A DNA stretch of 64,000 nt from Bacillota bacterium (GCA_021821055.1 JAKACX010000001.1:55521-119520); one strand, 5' to 3'; shown: positions 18,812 to 29,985, numbered from the stretch's first letter. The notes: generated from the sequence alone by a model not told the origin. Numbers and translations: made by a program.

Positions 18812-20485
18812 TCACATCTCCTGAACGTCCCGGTCGGCGCGGCGCGCCAATCCACGCACACCCGGGCCCGTCAGGCGCTGCAAGGCGAGCGCGTTGGCCT
18901 TGGTGTTTGCTCCCGTGCGGCGCTCGCCCCCGGACTGGCGCTGTTCCTCTCCCGGCCGGCGCACAGCCTCCGGAGGTGTGGCCCCAAGGTCCGCAAGCAC
19001 CTCGCGCACGCGTTTCTCGCCGGCGCGCTTCACGATGGCCGCCGCGTCGCCGACCGTTTCGACAATCACCGACGCCACGCGAGCATCCGTCGCAAACCGC
19101 GTGAGCAGTTCCGCACTCTGAAAACGCACGAGCATGGCGTCCCAGATCACGGCGCGCTCATACTCGCGCACCCAGTCCCGCAGCGTGCGCAGCACCGTCT
19201 TTGGCAACTCCGTCGCGGAGAAATCCGCCAGGCACGCCTCGATTTCCTCCGGCTTCCACCCCCGGTCGAGCAGCCGCAAGACCGCGTGTTTGCCCACCCT
19301 GTAGACTGACATGACGTCCGCCCGCACAAGGTCCGCAAGCTGCCCCGCCATAAAGTGCACCAGGAGCGGCGCATCCTCCGGCACCAGCAGGTCAAAATTG
19401 GGCTGCAACACCCAGCGGCCGCCCCGTCGCCCCGTCCCCTGTGTCGCCGCGGGACGGCGGCACAGGGGCGCTTTTCCGTACTCCGGGTGGTACCCCTCCT
19501 CAAGGAATCCCGCCGCCGCCATGACCGCGACCCAAGTGGCGCCGTTGGCCAACCAATCCGGGTTCTCCGAATTTGCGTACCGCTTGACGAGTTCAGGAAT
19601 CACCGCCGCCCACTTGCCCGGCTCACTGCCGGCCGCCCACAGCCGCAGAATCCCGAACAGATGGACATTGCCGCTGGCAAAACCCATTTGCACCGCAGCT
19701 TCGACGCTGTCGCGCAGCGCCGACTCCGGCAAGGTGAGCAGGTCGCTGAGGGCTTCGCCGTACAGTTCAAAGGACCCCTCCAGCAGCCCGACCACCTTGA
19801 GGTGCTGCAGTGTCGTCACTGTGAGGTAGACGCCAAACGGAACCCCCTCCCAGGACCCTGCGAGGTCGAACCCGGGCAACTCGAAGCAACGCAACAGCGG
19901 TTTGAGTTTTGCAATCTCCCGCTTGTACAGACTGCCGCTCTTGGTCACGCCGGGCGGTGTCTTGGCGGCGTGCGACACAAGGCGCACCATGTCGCGCGAC
20001 AGTTCTCTTCCAGGTGCGATCGCCACCACCGGAGACACGTCCGCCGGGACGAAAATGTCGATACCCTCCAGGATCGCGCTGTAGACCAGCGCGGCTATGG
20101 TCTCCGGCAGTTCATACCCTTCGCCGAGGTACCATATCTGCGTCGGCGCGAGGAGCGCCAGCGAGGTCAGGCGCTCGAGCGCGTCCTCCGGCCGCCGCCC
20201 CCGCGCGACGCGCTGTTTGAGCAACGGCAGGAGCTTCGTGCGCGCCACGCCGTGCGTGTACCCGTCGCTGCGCATCGCCAACAGGGTCACGCCAAAGACC
20301 TGACGCTCATACTCGTCGAGCAGGTTCCAGATGCGACGAAACCCGACCGGCGTGGCGTATTGTGCTTCAATCAGCGCCGCAGCGGCGTGTTTCACCGCCG
20401 GCAGCTTCTCCGCGATCCGCAGTTTCTCAGCCAGCCTGCCCAACTCTGGCATGTCAAGCGCCATCAGGGCGATGGAGAGACGCAT
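18812..20485 (-). CDS. XPB-associated helicase-domain protein
   Basis: 557-residue protein carrying a domain related to the XPB/Ssl2 N-terminal region (Helicase_C_3-like), best seen in LQPNFDLLVPEDAPLLVHFMAGQLADLVRADVMSVYRV and the following helices. The N-terminal half is helical and largely unassigned; the C-terminus is basic and disordered. The ATG lies 1 nt after the stop of the XPB helicase gene, so the two are translated as a unit. In other bacteria such proteins are found next to XPB and are presumed partners, analogous to Bax1 in archaea (inference). No helicase motifs of its own. Confidence 0.8.
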   Translation of the reverse strand: MRLSIALMALDMPELGRLAEKLRIAEKLPAVKHAAAALIEAQYATPVGFRRIWNLLDEYERQVFGVTLLAMRSDGYTHGVARTKLLPLLKQRVARGRRPEDALERLTSLALLAPTQIWYLGEGYELPETIAALVYSAILEGIDIFVPADVSPVVAIAPGRELSRDMVRLVSHAAKTPPGVTKSGSLYKREIAKLKPLLRCFELPGFDLAGSWEGVPFGVYLTVTTLQHLKVVGLLEGSFELYGEALSDLLTLPESALRDSVEAAVQMGFASGNVHLFGILRLWAAGSEPGKWAAVIPELVKRYANSENPDWLANGATWVAVMAAAGFLEEGYHPEYGKAPLCRRPAATQGTGRRGGRWVLQPNFDLLVPEDAPLLVHFMAGQLADLVRADVMSVYRVGKHAVLRLLDRGWKPEEIEACLADFSATELPKTVLRTLRDWVREYERAVIWDAMLVRFQSAELLTRFATDARVASVIVETVGDAAAIVKRAGEKRVREVLADLGATPPEAVRRPGEEQRQSGGERRTGANTKANALALQRLTGPGVRGLARRADRDVQEM

Positions 20486-20486
20486 C

Positions 20487-22181
20487 TCAGACAGTCACCT
20501 TCCCCGTCTCGAGTTCTTCAAGATCGACAATCTGGTACTCGTAGCCTTGCTCGGTGAGAAAGCGCTGCCGGCTGTGGGCGAACTCCTGGTCGCGCGTCTC
20601 GTTGGCGACCAGCGAGTAGAAGAAGGCGCGCGTTCCGCTCTTTTTCGGACGCATGATGCGGCCAAGCCGCTGCGCCTCTTCCTGCCGGGAACCGAACGTG
20701 CCGGACACCTGGATGGCAACCGTGGCGTCGGGGAGGTCAATCGAGAAATTCGCCACTTTCGACACCACGAGCGTCAGCAGCCGCCCCGCGCGAAAGTCCG
20801 CGTACAGCCGTTCCCGTTCCGTCTGCCTCATGGACCCTGTGATAAGCGGAGCGCCGATGCGCCGCGCCAAACGCTCCAACTGCTCCACATACTGACCGAT
20901 GATCAGCGTGAGTTCGCCGCGATGGCGTTCCAGAAGCCATTCCACCGCCTGCTCCTTCTCCCGCGCTTCCGCGGCCACGCGAATCTTCTCCCGCTGCGCC
21001 GCCTGTGCGTACTCCCGCCGCTCATCTTCCGACAGCGCGACCCGCACCTCCGTGCAGACGGCCGTGGCGATCCAGCCGTCCGCCTCGAGGTCCTTCCACG
21101 GGACGTCGTACTTGCGCGGGCCGATCAGAGAGAACACCTCGTCCTCCTTGCCGTCTTCGCGAATCAGGGTCGCCGTGAGTCCGAGCCTGCGGCGCGCCTG
21201 GATCTCGGCCGTCACGCGAAATACGGGAGCCGGCAGCAGATGGACCTCATCGTAGATGATGAGTCCCCAGTTGCGCGACGCCAGCAGGGACAGGTGCGGA
21301 AACTCGTCGCTGCCCTTTGGGCGATAGCTGAGGATCTGGTAGGTCGCCACCGTGACCGGAGCGGAATCCTTGTGTTCGCCGCTGTACTCGGCCACCTGGT
21401 CCTCCGTCAGCGTCGTCTTGTCGCAACACTCCCTGATCCACTGCCGGGCGGCCGTCACGTTCGCGGCGAGAATCAGGGTCGATGTCTGCAACAGTTCCAT
21501 CGCCCTCAGCCCGATGATCGTCTTGCCCGCGCCGCACGGCAGCGTCAGTACTCCAGAACCGCCTTCGAGACCCCCGCCCTGGTGAAACGCCTCCGCGGCG
21601 TCCGTCTGGTAGCGCCGCAGCGCGAACGGCGAACCGTCGTCCAGCGCTTGGCGCAATTGCAGCGCAAGCGGCTGCCCCTCGGTGTACCCCGCCAGGTCGC
21701 GGATCGGATAGCCGAGTTTGGTGAGCGCCACCTTGATCACGCCCCGCGACAAGAGCGGAACGGCGACCGCGAACGCCGACAGGTGCTCGCGGACCAGCGG
21801 GGCAATGGTCTTGTGACTGACCACTTCAGTCAGAAGAAGTTCGTCTTTTGACTCGAGGATCAGTCCGTCGTGCGCCCGCCGCAGTTCGAGCAGTCCATAG
21901 CGCCCCATGGTGTCCCGGATGAACCGGACAATCGGGGCGGGCAACTCGTAGCGGCTCAGCGCGCCGAGCCGTTCCACGATCCGCAACGCGTCCCTTCCCG
22001 CCGCGGCCGCGTTCCACAGCGACAGCGCCGTGACCCGATAGGTGTGAAAGTGCTCCGGACTCTTCTCCAACTCTGCGAACGAGACCAGAGCCATCCGCGC
22101 CTCCCCGGCGAGGGGATGATGGACATCAAGCAGAATGGAACCGTCCATCTGAACAATTATCGGACCATCCGCATGCGCCAA
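20487..22181 (-). CDS. DNA repair helicase XPB
   Basis: 564-residue SF2 helicase of the XPB/Rad25 family, a 3'-5' DNA translocase/unwinding enzyme of repair. An N-terminal damage-recognition-like domain begins GPIIVQMDGSILLDVHHPLAGEAR. Helicase motifs: ALRRYQTDAAEA (Q-like), LPCGAGKTIIG (Walker A), YDEVHLLP (DEVH), GLTATLIRED (motif III and RED motif), and EEAQRLGRIMRPKKSG (motif VI). The TTG start is preferred: GGGAGGG lies 9 nt upstream and the homologous region starts just after. The gene lies about 56 nt downstream of repeat A copy 1. Confidence 0.93.
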   Translation of the reverse strand: MAHADGPIIVQMDGSILLDVHHPLAGEARMALVSFAELEKSPEHFHTYRVTALSLWNAAAAGRDALRIVERLGALSRYELPAPIVRFIRDTMGRYGLLELRRAHDGLILESKDELLLTEVVSHKTIAPLVREHLSAFAVAVPLLSRGVIKVALTKLGYPIRDLAGYTEGQPLALQLRQALDDGSPFALRRYQTDAAEAFHQGGGLEGGSGVLTLPCGAGKTIIGLRAMELLQTSTLILAANVTAARQWIRECCDKTTLTEDQVAEYSGEHKDSAPVTVATYQILSYRPKGSDEFPHLSLLASRNWGLIIYDEVHLLPAPVFRVTAEIQARRRLGLTATLIREDGKEDEVFSLIGPRKYDVPWKDLEADGWIATAVCTEVRVALSEDERREYAQAAQREKIRVAAEAREKEQAVEWLLERHRGELTLIIGQYVEQLERLARRIGAPLITGSMRQTERERLYADFRAGRLLTLVVSKVANFSIDLPDATVAIQVSGTFGSRQEEAQRLGRIMRPKKSGTRAFFYSLVANETRDQEFAHSRQRFLTEQGYEYQIVDLEELETGKVTV

Positions 22182-22237
22182 GACCGTGTCCCTCCCACTT
22201 TTCGCGAGTCTGCCTTTCCCAGTCTGCCTGTTCTCCG

Positions 22238-22343
22238 TAGACCGCCGTGTGCGGCGCATCCGCACGCGAGCGGATCATGAAAATGCGACTCAATCGGGCG
22301 CCGCAGATGGCGCAGTACAGGTGAGCTCGTATTTCCCGGGTAG
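22238..22343. repeat. Repeat A copy 1, 106 bp
   Basis: 106-bp element almost identical to 43100-43205 (about six mismatches, no gaps). It contains three potential hairpins: CGCCG/CGGCG (22243-22256), ATCCGC/GCGGAT (22258-22275) and GCGCC/GGCGC (22298-22313). The motif TAGACCGCC occurs at its left end and again just beyond the right end at 22341. It lies between the divergent XPB and permease genes. The rest of 22182-22453 holds no gene. Confidence 0.85.
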
Positions 22344-22453
22344 ACCGCCACATGTCCCACCGTTCTATCATGATCGAAGTTGACCATTCATAAACGTAAG
22401 AGAGGCCTGGCCGCCCCACCGGGCGTCCGGGGCCGCCAAAGGAGTGCGCGCCC

Positions 22454-22945
22454 ATGGACGAGACCATCCTGCTCGTGCTGTCGTCCGCCGTCTTCGCCGT
22501 TTACGTCTTCCTCTTCTTTCGCGCCCCGGGCGTCGCGCTGCACGGCGTGCACAGCGCGTGGCTCACGTTCACGCGCGCCCTGCCCTGGATGGGCGTGTCC
22601 ATCCTGCTCGCCGGGCTGTTCGAACACACGGTCGACCAGCGCGTACTGCATCGCCTGTTCGGGCCGCACAGCGGACTGCGCGGCGTGGCGCTCGCAGCCC
22701 TGCTGGGTTCCCTCGGCACTGGCTCGCGCTGGGGCGTCTACCCACTGGCCGCCGTAATGCTCGCGTCGCGCGCAAGCGTCGGCTCCGTCATGGCGTTCAC
22801 CACTGCCTGGATGCTGATCAGCCTGCCGCGCACAGCGGCCGAATTCCCCTTCCTCGGCGTTCGGATGACCTTCCTGCGCATGGGCCTGAGCTACCTGGCG
22901 GCCTTCGTGGCCGGGTCGGCGGCGCTGCTGTTCGCCCGCGGCTGA
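22454..22945 (+). CDS. Small permease-like membrane protein
   Basis: 163-residue membrane protein with about four hydrophobic segments. The region GTGSRWGVYPLAAVMLASRASVGSVMAFTTAWMLISLPRT, followed by FPFLGVRMTFLRMGLSYLAAF, resembles one half of the DUF318/ArsP-type permease family. The usual family length is about twice this, so it may work as a dimer. ATG with AAAGGAG 8 nt upstream. It is divergent from the XPB gene across repeat A and overlaps the 3' end of leuB by 55 bp. Confidence 0.75.
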   Translation: MDETILLVLSSAVFAVYVFLFFRAPGVALHGVHSAWLTFTRALPWMGVSILLAGLFEHTVDQRVLHRLFGPHSGLRGVALAALLGSLGTGSRWGVYPLAAVMLASRASVGSVMAFTTAWMLISLPRTAAEFPFLGVRMTFLRMGLSYLAAFVAGSAALLFARG

Positions 22946-24030
22946 CTGAGTTGCGCCAGAACCGCGTCCGTCATCTCCGTGGTCGACACGTACCCATTGC
23001 CGGAAGTCCCGGACGCCCCTTGGGACACCAGGTCCGCCGTCCGCACTCCGCGGTCAATAACCGCGTGAACCGCCTCTTCAATGTGCGACGCCGCGTCGTC
23101 CATCCCAAACGAATACCGCAGCATGAGCGCGGCCGACAGGATGGTGCCGAGCGGATTCGCGATTCCCTTGCCGGCGATATCTGGCGCCGCGCCGTGGATG
23201 GGCTCGTACAGCCCCGGTCCGTCGCCAAGACTCGCCGACGGCAGCAGGCCGATCGACCCCGTCAGCACCGCCGCTTCATCGCTCAGTATGTCGCCGAACA
23301 GGTTCTCCGTCACAATGACGTCAAACGACCGCGGCCGCGTGACCAACTGCATGGCGCACGAATCCACCAGCGCGTGTTCCACGGTCACATCCGGATAGTC
23401 GTGTTTCATCTCCTCGACAATTTCCCGCCACAGCCGCGAACTGTCCAGGACGTTCGCCTTGTCCACAGACGTCAGTTTGCGCCGGCGCAACTGCGCCGCC
23501 TCGAACCCGCGCCTGACCACGCGCCGGATCTCCGCTTCGGAGTAGTACATGGTGTCGCGCGCGAACCGCTCCCCGCGCTCGTCCGTCCCGCGCTCCCGCT
23601 CCCCGAAGTAGACGCCGCCCGTCAGTTCGCGGACAATCATCACATCCACCCCGGCCGCGACGTCCTCGCGCAGCGGCGACGCGCCAACCAGTCGCGGGTG
23701 GCCTTTCACGGGGCGCAGGTTGGCGTAGACGCCGAGTGCCTTGCGCAGAGCGAGAAGTCCCGCCTCAGGCCGCAGGTGCCCCGGCCCGACATCCCATTTG
23801 GGTCCGCCGACCGCGCCGAGCAGCACTGCGTCCGCAGCCCGGACCGCGGCCTGTGTCTCGGGCGGAAACGGCGACCCCGTCTGGTCAAGGGCGATCCCCC
23901 CGAGCAGGTGATGGGAAAACTCCACATGGACATCCCGGTCCTGCAGCACCTTGCGCAACACGCGGACCGCCGACGCGACCACATCCGGCCCGATACCGTC
24001 GCCTGGCAACAGAACAATATTTTTTGCCAC
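22891..24030 (-). CDS. leuB: 3-isopropylmalate dehydrogenase
   Basis: LeuB, 379 residues. It oxidatively decarboxylates 3-isopropylmalate in leucine synthesis. The opening LLPGDGIGPDVVASA and the ENLFGDILSDEAAVLTGS segment with Mg2+-binding Asp are characteristic, as is HGAAPDIAGKGIANP. The GTG is chosen because GGAGGA lies 7 nt upstream; an in-frame ATG overlapping the leuA stop would leave that site within the gene. Last gene of the ilv-leu operon in this window; leuCD are not here. The C-terminal 20 residues (Ala/Ser-rich) overlap the convergent permease gene. Confidence 0.95.
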   Translation of the reverse strand: MAKNIVLLPGDGIGPDVVASAVRVLRKVLQDRDVHVEFSHHLLGGIALDQTGSPFPPETQAAVRAADAVLLGAVGGPKWDVGPGHLRPEAGLLALRKALGVYANLRPVKGHPRLVGASPLREDVAAGVDVMIVRELTGGVYFGERERGTDERGERFARDTMYYSEAEIRRVVRRGFEAAQLRRRKLTSVDKANVLDSSRLWREIVEEMKHDYPDVTVEHALVDSCAMQLVTRPRSFDVIVTENLFGDILSDEAAVLTGSIGLLPSASLGDGPGLYEPIHGAAPDIAGKGIANPLGTILSAALMLRYSFGMDDAASHIEEAVHAVIDRGVRTADLVSQGASGTSGNGYVSTTEMTDAVLAQLSQPRANSSAADPATKAAR

Positions 24031-24056
24031 AGTCTCTCCTCCTGGAAGCGAAGCGT

Positions 24057-25589
24057 TCATCCGCGGCCGTCCGGCTGCCCGGCCGCCACCAACTTGTTGA
24101 CTGCATCCAGATACGCCCGCGCCGACGCCTCAAGGACGTCGATGCAGGCACTCTTGCCCGAGAACACGCGCGAAGAACCGCCCGTGCGCAGTTGCACCCG
24201 CACTTCGCCAAGCGCGTCGGGACCCGATGTGACCGCCGCGATCGTGTACGACGCCAGTTCCGGACGGACGCCGGTGACGGAGTCAAGCGCCTGGTACATC
24301 GCCTCGACGCCGCCGCCCGCAACGACGGCCTCCTGCACCGTCCCGGCCGGGCCCGTCACTTTCACGGTTGCCGTGGCCAGTCCGAAACTGCCGCACGACA
24401 CATGCAAAAAATCGAGCGTGAACGCGGGGTTGTCCGAACGGTGAAAGCGATCGTCAAGCAGCGCGACGATGTCGTCGTCCGTCACCGACTTCTTGCGGTC
24501 GCACAATTCCTTGAAGCGGCCGAACAGTTCCTGGAACTCGGGCTCCTCCGGCGCGTAGCCAAGACCCTCCAGGTGCCTGCGAAACGCGTTGCGCCCGGAG
24601 TGCTTGCCGAGCACCAGCTGCTTGTTCTCCGTCAGCCCCACCATATCGGGGTCAATAATCTCGTACGTCGTGCGTTCCTTGATCACGCCGTCCTGATGGA
24701 TGCCCGACTCGTGCGCAAACGCGTTGGCGCCGACCACCGCCTTGTTCGGCGGAACCACCATGCCCGTCAAGCGGCTGACAAGCTGCGACGTGCGCACGAT
24801 CTGCCCGAGGTCGAGGCGCGTCTCGGCGCCGTACATCTCCTGGCGCAGCCTGAGCGCCACCGCGATTTCCTCCAGCGCGGCGTTGCCCGCCCGTTCACCG
24901 ATGCCGTTGATCGTGACCTCGACCTGATCCGCGCCCGCCTCGATCGCGGCCAGCGTGTTTGCCACAGCGAGCCCGAGGTCATCGTGGCAGTGCGCAGACA
25001 GTTGCACCGAGCCAAAGTCCACCTGTTCGCGCAGGCGCCGCAGGCGCGCGCCAAATTCACTCGGAAGCAGGTACCCGACCGTATCGGGAATATTGATCAC
25101 CGTAGCGCCCGCTTTGATCGCCGTCTGCACCGCCAGGGCGAGGAAATCGGGATCGGTCCGTCCGCCGTCCTCCGGGGAAAACTCGATGGACGGCGCCAGC
25201 TTCGCTGCGTGGCGCACCGAACGTCCGATCTGCTCCAGCACCTGCTCCCGCGTCATGCGCAGTTTGTGTCGCATGTGCACGTCCGAGGTGGCGATGAACA
25301 CGTGTATGCGCGGATCGGCGGCGGGGCGGACGGCCTCGTACGCCCGCTCGATGTCGCCTTCGAGAGCGCGCGCGAGTGAACACACGGAGACATCGCGGAG
25401 TTCTTTGGCCAGCGTCTGGACAGATGCAAAGTCCCCTGGCGAAGCCGCCGCGTAGCCAGCCTCAATCACATCGACCCGCAGCCGGGCGAGTTGGCGCCCA
25501 ATCTCCAGCTTCTCCGCCATGGTCAGGCTCACGCCGGGCGACTGTTCACCGTCGCGCAGCGTGGTGTCGAATATCCGCACTCGTTTCAA
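24057..25589 (-). CDS. leuA: 2-isopropylmalate synthase
   Basis: LeuA, 510 residues, condenses acetyl-CoA and 2-oxoisovalerate, the first step of leucine synthesis. The catalytic start VRIFDTTLRDGEQSPG, the SAHCHDDLGLAVANT metal site and NGIGERAGNAALEE are all visible. The C-terminal regulatory (LeuA allosteric) domain spans about 390-510, so feedback inhibition by leucine is expected from family knowledge. TTG start with GGAGGGG 7 nt upstream. It lies 162 nt downstream of ilvC. Confidence 0.96.
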   Translation of the reverse strand: MKRVRIFDTTLRDGEQSPGVSLTMAEKLEIGRQLARLRVDVIEAGYAAASPGDFASVQTLAKELRDVSVCSLARALEGDIERAYEAVRPAADPRIHVFIATSDVHMRHKLRMTREQVLEQIGRSVRHAAKLAPSIEFSPEDGGRTDPDFLALAVQTAIKAGATVINIPDTVGYLLPSEFGARLRRLREQVDFGSVQLSAHCHDDLGLAVANTLAAIEAGADQVEVTINGIGERAGNAALEEIAVALRLRQEMYGAETRLDLGQIVRTSQLVSRLTGMVVPPNKAVVGANAFAHESGIHQDGVIKERTTYEIIDPDMVGLTENKQLVLGKHSGRNAFRRHLEGLGYAPEEPEFQELFGRFKELCDRKKSVTDDDIVALLDDRFHRSDNPAFTLDFLHVSCGSFGLATATVKVTGPAGTVQEAVVAGGGVEAMYQALDSVTGVRPELASYTIAAVTSGPDALGEVRVQLRTGGSSRVFSGKSACIDVLEASARAYLDAVNKLVAAGQPDGRG

Positions 25590-25751
25590 GCGAGCCCCTC
25601 CTCTGCGCCGCATGCGCAACCCACATCCGTGCTGTCAGGGCAAAGCGCGCGAACCGCCAGGCGGCCGCGCGCTACACCGCCCCGCGGGCGCCGCGGCGCC
25701 CCGTTTCGGCACAATCATCACTGTTGAACAGGCGAGATCGCCCGTCCCGTT

Positions 25752-27276
<1,525 letters not shown>

Positions 27277-29076
27277 TTACGCTTCCTCCCAATCCAGCAG
27301 CATCTCGTCCGTGCCCTTGCCGGCCGGGACCATGGGGAACACGTTCTCCTCTTCCTCGACGACAAAGTCCATGACAACCGGACCGTCGTACGAGAGCGCC
27401 TGGCGGATCACCTGCTCCGCCTCCTGCGGCGTCCGCGCCCGCAGGCCCAGAGCGCCGAACGCCTCGGCCACCTTCACGAAATCAGGCGAACTGATCCTGC
27501 TGTGGGCGTAGCGCTTGTCGTAAAAGAACTGCTGCCACTGGCGGACCATGCCGAGAAAGCCGTTGTTGATGATCGCCACCTTGACCGGCAGGTCGTTCTC
27601 CATGACCGTCTGCAGTTCCTGGATGTTCATCTGGAAACTCGCGTCGCCCGCCACGCACACCACCGTACGGTCCGGCAACGCCACCTGCGCCCCGAGGGCC
27701 GCGGGAAAACCGTAGCCCATCGTCCCGAGACCGCCCGACGTCACCAACTGTCTGGGAGCGCGCCACGGATAGAAGAGCGCCGTCCACATCTGGTGCTGGC
27801 CCACGTCCGTGGTGACAATCGCCGCACGACCGGTCAACTCCGCCAGCAGGTCGATCACTGTCTGCGGTTTCAGCACGGACGCGCCGCGCTTGGCGTCGAG
27901 CGGCCAATCGGCGTGCCAGCCGTTGATCTGCGCGATCCACTCCGCCGTGTCCGGCTGCAGTTCCCGTTTGGCCAGGGCCTCAATCGCCAGCGACACATCC
28001 GCCGCCACCGCGATCTCGACGGCGACGTTCTTGCCGAGTTCAGCCTGGTCGATGTCCACGTGAATCTTGCGCGAATGCGGCGAAAAACGCTCCAGCTTCC
28101 CCGTCACGCGATCGTCGAAGCGCACGCCAAACGCGATCAACAGATCGCAATGCGTGATCGCCTGATTGGCCGCGTACTTGCCGTGCATGCCAAGCATGCC
28201 GACAAACAGCGGGTCGTCGTTCGGAAACGCGCCCAGACCCATCAGCGTGGACGCCACCGGGATGCGCGTCTGGCGCGCGAACGCGCGCAAGCGCTCCGCC
28301 GCCCCGGAACTCACGATGCCGCCCCCGATGTACAGCAGCGGACGGCGCGCGCCGGCGATCGCCGCCGCCATCGCGTCGACCGCCGCCTCATCCGGACCCG
28401 TGGGAACGCGGTAACCGAGAGGGGATGGATCGGGCAAGCCCACGCGGGCCGCCGGGCCGCCCGTCACGTCCTTTGGCAAGTCGATCAGGACCGGTCCGGG
28501 CCGGCCCGTCGTCGCGATGTGAAACGCGTCGGCGACAATCTGCGGCAAATCCTCGATGTGTCTCACCTGGTAGTTGTGCTTCGTGATCGGCGTCGTGATG
28601 CCGACGATGTCAGCCTCCTGAAAAGCGTCCGTGCCGATCGACGCGGTCGCCACCTGCCCAGTCAGGACGATCAGCGGGGTCGAATCCATGTACGCGTCGG
28701 CGATACCCGTTACGAGGTTCGTCGCGCCGGGGCCCGACGTGGCCAGGACGATGCCGGGACGGCCCGTGACTCTCGCGTAGCCTTGCGCGGCGTGCACTGC
28801 GCCCTGCTCGTGGCGCGTCAGTATGTGCCTGATCGGCGCGCTGAACAGGGCGTCGTAGACAGGCAGCACGGCTCCGCCCGGATAGCCGAAAATCACGTCC
28901 ACTCCCGCTTCCACAAGGAGCGAGCAGAGCAGGTCGGCGCCCGTCTTGACGACGGGCAGGGCGGGCCGCTTCGCTTCGGCCGCCGACACGGTATCCGCGC
29001 CCTCGTTCGCCATGCCGTCCTGCCCGCCGGGCAACGGCGCGCGGCCCTGGTTCACAAGTTGTTCACTGGCTTGCAT
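27277..29076 (-). CDS. ilvB: Acetolactate synthase catalytic subunit
   Basis: Thiamine diphosphate-dependent acetohydroxyacid synthase large subunit, 599 residues, about 25-30 longer at the N-terminus than typical. Visible are GYPGGAVLPVYDAL, the catalytic-Glu segment TRHEQGAVHAAQGYAR, the FAD region (FGVRFDDRVTGKLERF) and the ThDP motif VCVAGDASFQMNIQELQT, with INNGFLGMVRQWQ. The ATG follows a GGAGGG site at slightly long spacing. It begins 30 nt after ilvE, leaving no room for a leader or T-box there. Confidence 0.97.
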   Translation of the reverse strand: MQASEQLVNQGRAPLPGGQDGMANEGADTVSAAEAKRPALPVVKTGADLLCSLLVEAGVDVIFGYPGGAVLPVYDALFSAPIRHILTRHEQGAVHAAQGYARVTGRPGIVLATSGPGATNLVTGIADAYMDSTPLIVLTGQVATASIGTDAFQEADIVGITTPITKHNYQVRHIEDLPQIVADAFHIATTGRPGPVLIDLPKDVTGGPAARVGLPDPSPLGYRVPTGPDEAAVDAMAAAIAGARRPLLYIGGGIVSSGAAERLRAFARQTRIPVASTLMGLGAFPNDDPLFVGMLGMHGKYAANQAITHCDLLIAFGVRFDDRVTGKLERFSPHSRKIHVDIDQAELGKNVAVEIAVAADVSLAIEALAKRELQPDTAEWIAQINGWHADWPLDAKRGASVLKPQTVIDLLAELTGRAAIVTTDVGQHQMWTALFYPWRAPRQLVTSGGLGTMGYGFPAALGAQVALPDRTVVCVAGDASFQMNIQELQTVMENDLPVKVAIINNGFLGMVRQWQQFFYDKRYAHSRISSPDFVKVAEAFGALGLRARTPQEAEQVIRQALSYDGPVVMDFVVEEEENVFPMVPAGKGTDEMLLDWEEA

Positions 29077-29106
29077 GCCATCCGCCCTCCTCTCACCTTA
29101 CTGGAA

Positions 29107-29985
29107 TTATACACGACGGCCCTCCGTGCGGGCCAGTTCGTGAAACGCCGCGTGCAGGCGCTTCGTGATCGCGCCGGGCTTGCCGGAGCCGATCGGCCTG
29201 CGGTCCACCTCCACCACGGGAATGAGTTCCGCCGCAGTCCCTGTCAGGAAGCACTCGTCCGCGACATAGACATCGTGGCGGGTGAACGGCGTTTCGGAGA
29301 GCGGGATGTCCAGTTGGGCGCACAGGTCCATGATGGCGCGCCGCGTGATGCCGTCGAGCGCCCCGAGGTAACACGGGGGCGTGAGCACCTTGCCGCGCTT
29401 GACAATGAACACATTGTCCCCCGACCCTTCGCACACGTACCCCTGACTGTTGACCGTGAGGGCCTCGAGCGCGCCCGCGTGGATCGCTTCGAGTTTCACC
29501 ATGACATTGTTCAGGTAGTTCAGCGACTTGATCTGCGGGTTGAGCGCGTCAACCCCCGGCCGGCGCGTCGCCACCGTGACGATCTGCAGGCCGTTGTCAT
29601 AAAACTCCTGCGGAAAGAGGCTGATCCTGTCAGCGATGACGATGACCGTCGACCGGGGACAATTCCGCGGGTCGAGCCCCAGGTCTCCCGCGCCGCGCGT
29701 GACAACGAGGCGGATGTAGCCGTCAAGAAGTCCGTTGGCGCGCACCGTCTCCAGCACCGCCTCGGCCATCTGCTCCATGTCGAGCGGGACGTCGAGCAGT
29801 ATCGAGCGGGCCGATTCATAGAGCCGCGCCAAGTGATCGTCCAGCCGAAAGACATTCCCGGCGTAGATCCTGATCCCCTCAAAAACCCCGTCCCCGTACA
29901 GCAATCCGTGATCAAACACGGACACGGTCGCCTGCTCTTCCGGCACCAGCCGGCCATTCAGAAAGATCGTTCTTCCACCGCTCAT
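29107..29985 (-). CDS. ilvE: Branched-chain amino acid aminotransferase
   Basis: PLP fold-type IV aminotransferase, 292 residues, catalysing the last step of Val/Leu/Ile synthesis. Family features: DHGLLYGDGVFEGIRIY near 30-46, the PLP Lys in PQIKSLNYLNNV, EGSGDNVFIVK, and the C-terminal ECFLTGTAAELIPV. The start at MSGGRTIFLNGRLVPEE gives the normal length; the frame stays open upstream to 30138 but that extension overlaps the promoter and is not believed. First gene of the ilvEBNC-leuAB operon. No T-box (no GGUGGNACC-type bulge) and no branched-chain leader peptide is visible. Confidence 0.94.
   Translation of the reverse strand: MSGGRTIFLNGRLVPEEQATVSVFDHGLLYGDGVFEGIRIYAGNVFRLDDHLARLYESARSILLDVPLDMEQMAEAVLETVRANGLLDGYIRLVVTRGAGDLGLDPRNCPRSTVIVIADRISLFPQEFYDNGLQIVTVATRRPGVDALNPQIKSLNYLNNVMVKLEAIHAGALEALTVNSQGYVCEGSGDNVFIVKRGKVLTPPCYLGALDGITRRAIMDLCAQLDIPLSETPFTRHDVYVADECFLTGTAAELIPVVEVDRRPIGSGKPGAITKRLHAAFHELARTEGRRV

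Noticed and set aside
22238..22343. Repeat A as a small zinc-ribbon protein on the minus strand
   Set aside because: No ribosome site, the single CxxC is lost in copy 2 (Cys to Arg), and most differences between copies change amino acids.
22444..24444. A 666-codon open frame on the plus strand
   Set aside because: It overlaps the permease gene in another frame and is antisense to leuB and leuA; no protein-like features.
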